Assembly: GCA_038501785.1 (NCBI GenBank)
Contig: JBAMJR010000087.1
Coordinates: forward strand, 1,155,001-1,219,000
Length of the DNA: 64,000 bases
Origin: Myoxocephalus aenaeus
Taxonomy: Eukaryota > Chordata > Actinopteri > Perciformes > Cottidae
Direction of reading: 5' to 3'
Positions 35,405 to 45,808 of the stretch are shown here, one piece after another; within the stretch, counting starts at the first letter, position 1; each line of letters begins with the position of its first letter. The position numbers and the translations under genes were made by a program. Under the pieces are notes generated by a model that ran no database searches, was not told the DNA's origin, and was given only the letters and a program-made list of their open reading frames with translations.

Positions 35405-35880
35405 TGAGGAGGAGGGACGTAGAGACCTGTCAATCACCTTGTAGCCCCGCCCCTAAAGCATCCGCTGCTTTATGGTCTGTTTGACTCTAAATAGTAGAGA
35501 ACTAGAGATTGAGACATAAACTCATGTTTACAATGTTTACTGAGAGAATAAATCAAGAGAAGTAGAGTCATTTATATAGACTTCTATACAACCAGAGGAG
35601 TCGCCCCCTGCTGGTCAGGAGAGAGAATGCAGCTTTAACACATGAAGCATAGACTTCTATACAAACAGAGGACTCACCCCCTGGTGGTCAGGAGAGAGAA
35701 TGCAGCTTTAACACATGAAGCATAGACTTCTATACAACCAGAGGAGTCGCCCCCTGGTGGTCAGGAGAGAGAATGCAGCTTTAACACATGAAGCATAGAC
35801 TTCTATACAACCAGAGGAGTCACCCACTTGTGGTCAGGAGAGAGAAGTAGAGTTATTTTCTATAGACTTCTATACAACTT
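35405..35880. repeat. Inverted relative of the hid1 intron 5 minisatellite element
   Basis: Contains four to five copies of ATAGACTTCTATACAACCAG with about 73-bp spacing, and the flank TGTCAATCACCTTGTAGCCC, reverse complement of 2880-4110. It is just downstream of plaub. The remainder to 37090 is AT-rich DNA with a (TA)n tract at 36990-37027 and no gene recognised. Confidence 0.9.
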
Positions 35881-36986
35881 CTATTTTTTTTAGCAAAACA
35901 CAAACAAGCAACAAACGAAAGAATAAAGACGTCATATCGCTGCCTTTCTGGTAAAAAACCTAAAAAGACTTTTGATTAGACCCGGTGGTTCTTTGAGCTA
36001 AATGCTAACGTATGCTAATATGTTTTGGTCTTTTCATAAGATTTGTTGAAAATCCCCAGAGTTATTTTGCTACAAATCAGGTTTAATATGCATATAAACC
36101 ATCTGACTACAAAGCTGTCATCAATAATGTAAAATGGTAGTTATAACACTGTTATATCTTTTATATCCTTTGTATTTTAAAAATAAATGTAATTTCAATA
36201 CAATGTAGCTTTGGGTAACTATTTCTATCTTGTATATTGTAATACATTCTTAAAAGATAAAGGATTTATTTTTATATTTTTTTGATAAATGTTTACAGGT
36301 TTTCTTCAGAAAACTTTTGTTCATATTTTCGCCTTTTTTTCTACATTTTGAGGTCATTCATTAGTGAGCCAGAAATTTAGAATTGCATTTCCATGCAGTA
36401 ATCACCACAATATTGAGAAAATCTCAAAAATTGTCGTAAATAAATATAAAAGCCTATGATAAATCATATTGTTTTCTGTCATGCTCTGAATATCATTATT
36501 TTATGTTATACTATTAAGCTATAATGGGCTCATATTGTTTTGATAACTACTGTGTCTTGTTTATTTTTGCATCATTTTGTACTTTTATATCTTGTGATCG
36601 TTGTTTAACACCAAAACCACATTGGAAATAACAGTTTAACACTTGAAAGAGTCAAAATGTACAAACATCTGTCCTGAAATAAATACAAAGAACTGTAAAT
36701 ATAAATCTAAGCTGTTCTGAAATTAAAATGACATTTCTTGATATTTCAGCTGTATTTAATGTCTCCGGGTTTCCTCACGATGCTTCATTTCAGTATTTTT
36801 AAAGCCGGAATTGTTGCTTTTATGATGCTTTAAAAAAGAAAGAGAATACTAAGAAAAATGGAAAAAGCACAAACAGACTGTTTTAATGGAAAAAAAATCT
36901 GTTTCTTTAATTTCTTCGTCTTTTCACTTTACATTTACTCAAGTAGGATCCTTAAAGTTACCGTGAGGAACTTCTCATTAATAGGT

Positions 36987-37028
<42 letters not shown>

Positions 37029-37089
37029 TAGTTTAATTCTGAAGCCTCTTTATGCTCTAAAACATCAGCTCATAAATTTCTTTTTTTAT

Positions 37090-37375
37090 ATTTTTTTAGT
37101 CTGTTTCCTGTTTTATTTTGAAGTTCCCTGCCTCTTGTGTCCTGTGTTTCCTTGACTTCCGGTCTGAGTGGCCTCTTGTTTTGTTTCTTGAGTATTTATC
37201 GTCCTGTATTCCGTCTTTTTGTCTGTTGCTTTGTCTTCATTTCTGTTTTCAGTTCTTTTCCAGTTCCTCTCCTGTTCGTTTGGACTAAAGCTTCTCCGTT
37301 AATTCGTAGCATCCTTTCTGCGGCCTCCTCGTCTTTTTGGCTCCACCCCTTTCTGTCATGCAGAATACATACTAA
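37090..37375 (+). mobile_element. Fragment related to the TGTCACGGTTTGG repeat
   Basis: TTTCCTGTTTTATTTTGAAG and CTTGTGTCCTGTGTTTCCTT match the 25584 and 25863 segments with changes. From 37376 to 39125 I see no gene; a short TACTTCTAGTATACTTCTAG repeat lies at 37670-37700. Confidence 0.45.
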
Positions 37376-39124
37376 AAGTGTTATCAGCTAAATGTACTTA
37401 TATTTTACAAACTATTTTTCAACTTTTTTACTTTGAACGTGCACCTTTATTTACTCGTTTTGCAAACTTAAAAATAAAAAATGTTTGCGCTGCACCAGTA
37501 TTGCCATCTGGAAAATATACAGCTTTAATAAAAAAAAATGTAATATTGAATATGGAGCCAATTTTACACACGTTGTATCCTACTTGGTAGATTAGAGGTT
37601 ATTTAATCTATATTTCTTTTGGCCGAAAAATTATTAAAGTTATAAAATTATATCTATATTCTGCTACTTTATACTTCTAGTATACTTCTAGTATAAAGTA
37701 GCAGAATTTGGGAATACTCAAGCAAAGTACAAGTATGTCAACATTGTACTTAAGTACACTAATAACTAATAACTCCACCACTGATTTCTACATCAAAACA
37801 AGATTATTTCTAAAATGCTTCAAGATTTAAAAAGCAAATGCAATGTTTATTTTTGGAAAATTAGTCGAGGTGAAAACTTTTATTTGCGCTTTTTAATTCT
37901 AAAATTCATATTTTCTGTTTGTTTTCGCCTCATATATTTGAGCCTCGTGCGAACAAATGAAATAAAGACGATGTGTCGCGAGTGTCAGAGTGACGTCAGC
38001 TGTATTTTAATTTAAGTCCCTTTATGTCCAAGAAGAATAAATAAAGTCACGCATAAAGCGTCGTGTTTCAATTTGACCACCAGATGGCGGTGTTGTAGTA
38101 GAAGTTGAACACGTGTGTGTGAGTTCCACCCAGACCGTTCAGGTTGTTTGATTTTGGGTGTTTCCAGACACATGACTGTTGTCTGTATAGAAACAGTTCA
38201 TTTAATGCATTTCACATTCTAATGAAGAAATACTGTTCACTTCATTTGATACATTTATGCTACATTTCTCATGAAAACATATTTACTTTTTTCTACACAA
38301 TCTATAAAAGACATCTCTGGCAAATAAGTTGCATGTGCTTGTGCATTTAAAAAACTTTTTTTCCACATTTCAAACATTGCTTTCATGGATCTGATTGATT
38401 AGATAGTGAATAGTTGCTTTTGTGCAGAAAGAGAAACGCGGCTCAGAAATGTCGACATGAATCAGGGAGCGGCGATGACTTTGTGTCGCTCTGCCAGCCG
38501 GACGAGTGGAACGGGGAGAGAACGGGTTCCTCCTGTTGCTGCAGGAAGAACCGAGGCTCCGAGTGGAACAAAGGTCCCAACAAAGACGTTTTGTTTTTTG
38601 AATCCTGCACGTCGTCATGGTTTCAAACCCAGCAGGACGGTTTGATTCCCAGTCACATGACTGTGTTTCTGAGGTCTACGCGTCTGCTCCCTTATAAAGG
38701 ACGTTAACTTCTTCACATCATCGCACCTTGAACTTTGACCCTTCTTGCTTACGTATCTGCTGTGCAAAGGATTGTGGGTCAGCGTGTCGGCGTGCTGAGC
38801 ATGCTTCACTTTTAACTCAACGTAGTAATACAACTCAAATACTAGTACTATCTGCTGCATGTATTTGAGTGATTGTTCTGCAGAATTGAGCCTCTTGGAT
38901 CTTTAAACAATTGTTTCAATGAACTGTTTCGAAGGGAAAATGTCTCTTTGCTCGGAAACATGAATTCTTAAAGGGCCAGCGTGTTGCTTTTCTCTAGGAG
39001 AAATTAAATATAATATTCATAACTATGTTTTCATTAGTGTATAATCACCTGCACCTTAGCTTAGCATGAGCCCTTCATAACTACATCAGGAGCAGGAGGC
39101 GGAGTCTCTGTGGTACTTTTGCTG

Positions 39125-39735
39125 TATTTGTGTTTTCCGTCTCTTTGTGTTTGTTTTGTGTCTCTCTGAGGTTGTTTTGTGTCTCTTTGTAGTTGTTTTG
39201 TGTCTCTTTATTGCTCTTTTGTGTCTCTTTGTAGTTGTTTTGTGTCTCTTTATTGCTGTTTTGTGTCTCTTTGAGGTTGTTTTGTGTCTCTTTGTAGTTG
39301 TTTTGTGTCTCTTTATTGCTCCTTTGTGTCTCTTTGTAGTTGTTTTGCGTCTCTTTGTGGTTGTTTTGTGTCTCTTTATTGCTCTTTTGTGTCTCTTTGT
39401 AGTTGTTTTGCGTCTCTTTGTGGTTGTTTTGTGTCTCTTTATTGCTCTTTTGTGTCTCTTTGTGATTGTTTTGCGTCTCTTTGTGGTTGTTTTGTGTCTC
39501 TTTGTGGTTGTTTTGCGTCTCTTTGTGGTTGTTTTGCGTCTCTTTGTAGTTGTTTTGTGTCTCTTTGTAGTTGTTTTGCGTCTCTTTGTGGTTGTTTTGC
39601 GTCTCTTTGTGGTTGTTTTGTGTCTCTTTGGGACATTTTGCAGCTTCCTGGTAATTTCGTTCCTGTATTTTTGTGTATATTCGTGGTTACGTTGTGTGAC
39701 TTTGGTCATTTTGTGTTTGTATTTTTGTGTGCATC
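39125..39735. repeat. 21-bp satellite array, GTGTCTCTTTGTGGTTGTTTT orientation
   Basis: About 27 units with internal variants (TTATTGCTC, TTTGTGGTTG, TTTGAGGTTG) in partly repeating order. Intergenic between plaub and the actinoporin-like genes. No gene in 39736-40190. Confidence 0.92.
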
Positions 39736-40189
39736 TCTTTGTTGTTTTGCAAATCTTTATAGCTGTTTAGCTTCTTTGTATGCTTTGCGGTGGTATTCAT
39801 ATCATTATGTGTTTTCCGTCTCTTTGTGCTCGTTTTGCATCTTTTCCTTTTAGTAAATCTTGGTGGTATTTCTGCGTGTCCCTGTGTTCATCCCCTACAC
39901 TCAGTATTACTCCTCCTGTTCCCTTCGATGGACAGATCCTCTCCATCGCCTCCATTCAGCTCGTGCAGGAACACGTTCCTCCACCAACGGGGCGTTGTTT
40001 CAGGTTCCTGTTCATTAAATACTTTAAACAACACAAACAGTCAGAAGCCGAAATGTATCGCCAACTGTCAGAATGTGGTTTTTCTCGTGATCCAGTTGGG
40101 CTGCAATGAGTCATCGGGTGTTTGGCTGCTGCCTCTTTATTCTGAGTGCAGACTCTCAGGTGTTCCACGCCGCTGAGGCTCACCAGGCG

Positions 40190-40830
40190 AAACATAAATA
40201 TACTTTTGTATATTTAAAATATACTTACATTTTCAATAGTATATTTAAAATATACTGTCAAAGAAGTGTACTTTCTGCAAATATATAAAAAGTATACAAA
40301 AGTCACGCTTTCACCTATTTTTTCATTACAAAAAATACTTTTAAGTGAAAGTTCTGTGCAATTACTCAAATGTACTTATTTGAACTTTAAGTTCAAATAT
40401 ATTTTTTGTATATTTCAAAATGTATGCTCTAAATTAGCATGGTAAAAATGTATTTAAAGCACATTTGATAAATACAGTTTTTATATATACCATTTTTTTT
40501 ATATTTTAAGTGTACAAAAGTGTACAAAAGTCACCTATTTTAAAAATTCAACTTTTAACACACTTTAAAATAATTGTACTGTAGTATACTTTCAATAAAT
40601 ATTTTATAAATATACCACATTTTTTAAATATTTTAAGTAATATTTGAGTGCATATTTGTAATATACTAATAATATATTTCAAATATTGTGAGCTATCGGC
40701 ATGTATATTAGCACATACATAGTAATACACTTAAAATGTACTAAGTATACTTTAAGTTGTTCCAATTTAGCACACAAAAATATACTTAATATACTTCAAG
40801 TTGTACTTAAATACTATTTAGGCTGTGTGT
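40190..40830. repeat. AT-rich block of TATACTTAAA/TTTAAGTATA inverted motifs
   Basis: Short forms of AAAATATACTTA and TAAGTATATTTT recur about fifteen times in both orientations. Likely remnants of a self-complementary repeat. No gene. Confidence 0.55.
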
Positions 40831-41266
40831 GTGAGTCCCTGAAGCTGCACACCGAGCGCTTTAAAACACACACACATGAGCGCACGTGACCACAGGGACA
40901 CACCTGTGTGTGAGGTGTGTCTGCACCTGGGGGGGGCGGGGCTTCATGCTTGTCTCCAAACCGAAGCCCGACCTGTTTTCAGAGGACGCTCTGCCATCCC
41001 AGCGTGTCACAGAAAGTCAAGTAAGTGCATTTACTTCACGGTTAACCGTCGTTATTCACCTGAGATGAATTATTCTAGAGAAACGTTGTAGATTAAAGTC
41101 TCAGCGGAGCTGCAGAAGTCACGCGTACTTTATTATTCAGCACGTCAGCTCAAGACTCTGATTCCAGTCAGTGAAGCTTTCTACTGAACTGCAGAAGCCA
41201 TTAACCCTTAAGCTTCCGCTCTTCGTCCACAGCTCTCGTCTTCGAGCCCGTCTTCAAGCCGCCACC

Positions 41267-42267
41267 ATGCCTGAGCACGCGGAGGCCCACTCCCACACCA
41301 TCCCCACCAACCGCAACTGCACCATAGAGATCACCAACGTCAGCTCCACCTACTGCCTCTTCAACCCAAAGTAAGGAGCTGCTGGGTGACTGCTGGGTGA
41401 CCAGTTCCTCTTGTTGTTGATTAAATACCTGAAATGTACTTTAATCCATGTCTGTGCACGACCAGCAGTGGTGGAAAGTACTTTTATTGAGTATTTCTGT
41501 TCTACTTCATACTTATTTTTTCATAATTAGTTTTTTTCTTCAGATTTTATATGTTAATAAAACAAATTGTGAGAAATTAAAGAGTGATTTTGTGTCTTTT
41601 AGTGTAAAATAGCAACGGCGTTCTTGCTTTTAACAAAGCAAAAAGTACAAATAAAGACTTTTTTATAGACTCACAACCCCGCAGATTTATCTTGTGACCC
41701 TCTGGAGGGGCCCCGGCCCCATGTTGGAAACCACCAGACTAAACCACACAGGGGCCGACTTTTCTTCCTGCAGAACCAGTACTCTAAGCACCTTTCTCAT
41801 CCTATATTTAACCCTTCCTCCCCCGTCTCCCCCGCAGGGTGCACATGGAAAGCGGCTTCGTCTTCAACCCCCCGCAGCCCACCCTGCGCTCCACCCTGAC
41901 CGAGGTGTGCTCCTTCACCAAGGACGACAACACGGCCACGGGCGCCGTGGGGGTCATGACCTACGAGCTGTTCGACATGCGCAGCCGCCACTGCAACGAG
42001 GTGGTGGCCGTCATGTTCTCCGTGCCGTACGACTACACCTTCTACAAGAACTGGCTGGGCGTGGGCATCTTCGAGCACACGCGGGCCTGCGACGACAAGC
42101 TGTTCGACCTCATGTACAATAAGAAGGACTTCACCAACTTCGTGCGCCACGAGGCCGACGGCTGCGGGGTGGCGTACCGCGGCCGGGCGCTGGACGTGAG
42201 GGGCTGCATGTCCGACGAGGGGAAGGCCATCATCAAGCTGGAGCTGTACGACAAGATGGGCCGCTGA
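41267..42267 (+). CDS. Actinoporin-like protein A (pore-forming cytolysin family)
   Basis: Two coding exons, 41267-41370 and 41838-42267, with the codon AA/G split by the intron, encode 177 residues. The start lies in a strong Kozak context (GCCGCCACCATG). The family is recognised from the short N-terminal strand IEITNVSS, the GVMTYELF segment and the aromatic stretch YDYTFYKNW, which corresponds to the membrane-binding region of sea-anemone actinoporins. Length matches the family. There is no signal peptide, in line with other vertebrate members. A non-coding first exon is likely: donor at 41021 and acceptor at 41232. Founding family members bind sphingomyelin membranes and oligomerise into pores; activity of the fish proteins is not shown here. 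No frameshift or stop. Paralogue B follows 1.2 kb downstream. Confidence 0.85.
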
Positions 42268-42318
42268 GCGGCTTCAAACCGCCGCGCCGTGTGTGTACGC
42301 CGCTTTAAATGAATGAAT

Positions 42319-42324
42319 AATAAA
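42319..42324 (+). promoter_or_regulatory. Polyadenylation signal AATAAA of actinoporin-like gene A
   Basis: AATAAA about 52 bases after the stop codon, followed by a GT-rich stretch (TTTGGTGTTTTTC). Confidence 0.7.
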
Positions 42325-42429
42325 ACAATAACAATGGAGTTCACGTCTTTGGTGTTTTTCTTTTTCGGTGTTCTTTATATTTGAATCATCACCACACACG
42401 GTGCAATATAAATACATTTAAGTACTTTG

Positions 42430-42640
42430 ATGTCCTTTATATGCTCTTATTCCGTCTGCATATTTAATTTAAAATTGCTACTGTATTCTTCTCTTACTTT
42501 TTTTACTACTGTTTATTGTTATTTTATTTATATTACTTGATTGTTTTACTATGTGTCTCTATTGTGTGCAAGGCTGCTGTAATCCTGCAATTCCCCCACT
42601 GCGGGAATAATAAAGGATTATTTTATCTTATTTTATACTT
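42430..42640 (+). mobile_element. LINE 3' tail
   Basis: ATTCCCCCACTGCGGGAATAATAAAGGATTATTTTATCTTATTTTA is the kind of stem-plus-tail that ends fish CR1/L2/Rex-type LINEs; only the 3' end is present. Confidence 0.5.
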
Positions 42641-42695
42641 CACAGCAGATAAAACTCATAAAACCTGCTTCAGTTTGAGGGAATTATACAATAAA

Positions 42696-42811
42696 CTCTG
42701 CAGGTGCAGATACAGGTGTGTGTGTGCAGCCTACAGGTGTGTGTGTGTGTGTGTGTGTGCAGACTACAGGTGTTTGTGTGCATCCTACAGGTGTGTGTGT
42801 GCAGCCTACAG

Positions 42812-42845
<34 letters not shown>

Positions 42846-43010
42846 ACTACAGGTGTTTGTGTGCATCCTACAGGTGTGTGTGTGCAGCCTACAGGAGTGT
42901 GTGTGTGTGTGTGTGTGTGTGTGCAGACTACAGGTGTTTGTGTGCATCCTACAGGTGTGTGTGTGCAGCCTACAGGAGTGTGTGTGTGTGTGTGTGTGTG
43001 TGCAGAAATG
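42696..43010. repeat. VNTR built from (TG)n and CTACAGG units
   Basis: Three or more higher-order units of about 75 bp, each GCAGACTACAGGTGTTTGTG, GCATCCTACAGG, GCAGCCTACAGGAG and a TG run of differing length. A separate (GT)n is at 43381-43411. Confidence 0.93.
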
Positions 43011-43378
43011 AGCTGGTTGAGTAAAAACAGAATACATTCCGCGGCAGTGCGTCTGCCGGCTGCACCCTGTCTTCATTCCTCAGGAGACGGGCGAGGACGG
43101 AGCCGTTGTGTCATTGTGTGTCTGCGGGCCACAGGTGAAGCGTTGTGTGCGTTGTGGGTGGAGACCGTTTTTTTTTTTTTTGGGGTGAGGTTTTTTTCAG
43201 TTGTGGTGTCACGCGTTTCCCCAACAAGACCGATCCCACCAGACGAGCCAGCAGCTCACATCTTGCCGTCGCCCGAGCGAACAGCACACCTGTGATCCGG
43301 ACAGGTGAGCCGCTTCTCTTTTTTTTTTTTTTTTTGAATTTAACGGCATGCATTCATCTGTATTCTTCACACTTTTAA

Positions 43379-43415
<37 letters not shown>

Positions 43416-43450
43416 CATGTCCTCCTGCTCAGCTCTGAACCAGCAGCACC

Positions 43451-44443
43451 ATGAGTGAATCAGCCGAGGACGCGGCCGCCACCCTGAAGAGCAGAAGAAA
43501 CATCACCATCGAGATCACCAACCTCACCAACGGCTACTGCCTCATCGACCCCAAGTGAGTGCACCTTTACCTGTGACGTACATTTCATATTCTAGTTGTT
43601 GTAGTTCGGTAGATTTAGTGTGTATTCTATTCTATTCTTGTGTATTTTATAGATTCACGGCTCTAGTGTTGATGTATATTCACTGCTGCTGCAACACTCT
43701 ATCTAGACTTTGCATTTTTGCACTTTCTTTATTGTTTCATTTCCTAAATGACTACGCTTTTCTGTTTTGTTTTGTTCTATATATTGAGTATTTTGCATTT
43801 CTGCTATTTTTTTGTGCTATTTTTTTCTATTTATTAAATTCTCTGTGTCTCATATGTAAGTTGTTTGCTACTGTGACAAACAAAATCTATTAGTTGTATT
43901 AGTTTTTTGCATGGGTACATTGAGGTTAAAGTGCAGCTTGAATAAAATTACAACGTTTTCTCTTATTTTGCTTATTTCTTTCTAAAAAATGAATAAAACA
44001 GGGTTTACCTGGACAGCGGTAACTGCCACAGCCCGCCGCAGCCCACCGTGCGCCCTCTGAAAACCGAGGTGTGCATCTTCACCAAGACCAGCGGGCGGTC
44101 CACGGGCTCGGTGGGCGTGATGACCTACGACCTGTTCGAGAGGAAGAGCAACAGCGCCAAGGAGAAGCTGGCCATCATGTTCTCCGTGCCCTTCGACAAC
44201 AACATGTACAAGAACTGGCTGGCGCTGGGCATCTACAGCCAGGACAAGGAGTGCAACGAGAAGCTGTACAAGGAGATGTACGAGAACAAGGAGCAGGAGG
44301 GCTTCGTGAGGGAGGAGGCCAAAGGCTGCGGCCTCACCTTCGAGGGCCAGAGCTTGGACATCATGGCCACCATGTCCCCGATGGGCCGGGCCATGCTGAA
44401 GGTGGAGGTGTGGGACAAGCTCTTCACTCCGCAAGGTCATTAA
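43451..44443 (+). CDS. Actinoporin-like protein B (pore-forming cytolysin family)
   Basis: Two exons, 43451-43554 and 44002-44443, encode 181 residues with the same split AA/G codon as gene A; the first exons are both exactly 104 nt. Shared features are IEITNLTNGYC near the N-terminus, GVMTYDLF and the aromatic/basic stretch around FDNNMYKNW. The C-terminus is longer and differs from A. The proteins are clearly paralogous but only moderately alike, so the duplication is old. A non-coding first exon probably ends at 43302 (GACAG/GTGAGC), with an acceptor at 43432. No signal peptide or transmembrane segment. No inactivating change is seen. Confidence 0.85.
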
Positions 44444-44533
44444 TGAATCAGTGATTCGTGTTCACTTTGACAGCGTGTGCAGTGTTTGATGTGTTTGGCC
44501 CTCTCTAAGTCCGTGCTGCTGCACCTTTCATGC

Positions 44534-44539
44534 AATAAA
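44534..44539 (+). promoter_or_regulatory. Polyadenylation signal AATAAA of actinoporin-like gene B
   Basis: AATAAA about 90 bases after the stop codon, followed by a GTGTGTCTTTGTG downstream element. From 44600 to 45320 only a dispersed GCTTAGCTTAGC-type repeat (45000-45210) is seen. Confidence 0.7.
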
Positions 44540-45322
44540 GCAAGTCTGATGTGAGGGAAACGTGTGTCTTTGTGATCATTACAACAATTACAAAGGTCTG
44601 GTCCAACTGGCGGAACGGGTTCATGTTTGTCTAGATGAGTCATCATCTCCGTAACGCACAAATATCACCCCTTTTTATTTTGTGCATGATCAGAAAGCAG
44701 CAATGATACCAAGAAGACTGAGGTTCTGTTTTAAATATAAAACAGAAGATTAAAGACACTATTTAGTCAATAAAAGGCTAAATGATTAATTGATTTCCAA
44801 GATAACGAGGTCTGTGTTTGCAGAACACAGCCAGCAGAAGCTGCCTCTCATCTTGCACAAGGTCTCCCCCTAGTGGTCACAGCGTGCAAGTTAAACTGCA
44901 AACCAGCAGCGTGTTGGGTCAACGCTCTGGTTTCAAATGCTTGAAACAGAAGTTTGAGCTTTTGGGAAGCACAGAAGCTTGATAGCTCTCATGAATGGAG
45001 GCTGAATATGAAGCTACAGGTTGGTTAGCTTAGCTTAGCATAAAGACTGGAAACAGAGGGAAGCAGCTAGCCTGGCTCTGTTCAAAGGTAACTTGCTGCA
45101 TCTCTAATATTACAATGAGTATGTTGCATTAGTTTGTTTAAACCGTATGAAAAACCAAAGTGTTAAACAACAATTAAAGGTTTTATGCTAAGCTAAGCTA
45201 ACCGCCTCCTGGTGGTCAATCTTCTCGTCAAAATCAAATTTATTGATTGCTTTATCTTCGCTTACATTTATTGATTTTATAATTAGTTTCTTGTGTAATC
45301 TGTAAAACCCTTTGTGTATTAA

Positions 45323-45326
<4 letters not shown>

Positions 45327-45392
<66 letters not shown>
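45327..45392. repeat. (TA)n microsatellite
   Basis: About 66 bp of TA between the actinoporin-like pair and endod1. Confidence 0.95.
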
Positions 45393-45394
<2 letters not shown>

Positions 45395-45624
45395 CTTTTG
45401 GAAAGAAAATTAATAAGAGTAACTATTTCTTTAAAACCTGCAATATTTACATTAATGTGACGAGGACCTATAGCGGGTCGAAGCGGCATAAAAGCGACAA
45501 ACGTTTGTGTCCCCAAAACAAACACCAGAGATAAACAACAACAACAACAAAATAATCATGTCTTGATTTCGTCTTTCTATTAACGCTCAATGAGATTCAG
45601 CAGTGATGAAGACCGTTCAGTGTG

Positions 45625-45751
45625 TAGGATCAGTGTGTGTGTGTGTGTGAGCATGAATGTGTGTGTTTGTGTGTTTGTGTGTGTGAGAGCATCAGTGTGT
45701 GTTTGTGTGTGTAGGATCAGTGTGTGTGTGTGTGTGTGTGTGAGCATCAGT

Positions 45752-45803
<52 letters not shown>

Positions 45804-45805
45804 GA
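45625..45805. repeat. (TG)n VNTR next to the endod1 stop codon
   Basis: GAGCATCAGTGTGTG units with TG runs; the array begins only about four bases from the endod1 stop codon and so lies in its 3' UTR. Confidence 0.9.
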
Positions 45806-45808
45806 GCA

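Noticed and set aside
38370..38710. Cys-rich open frame, 97 codons
   Set aside because: No signal peptide, no recognisable family, no splice context; coding status unsupported.
39086..39770. 207-codon open frames on both strands
   Set aside because: Entirely within the 21-bp satellite array.
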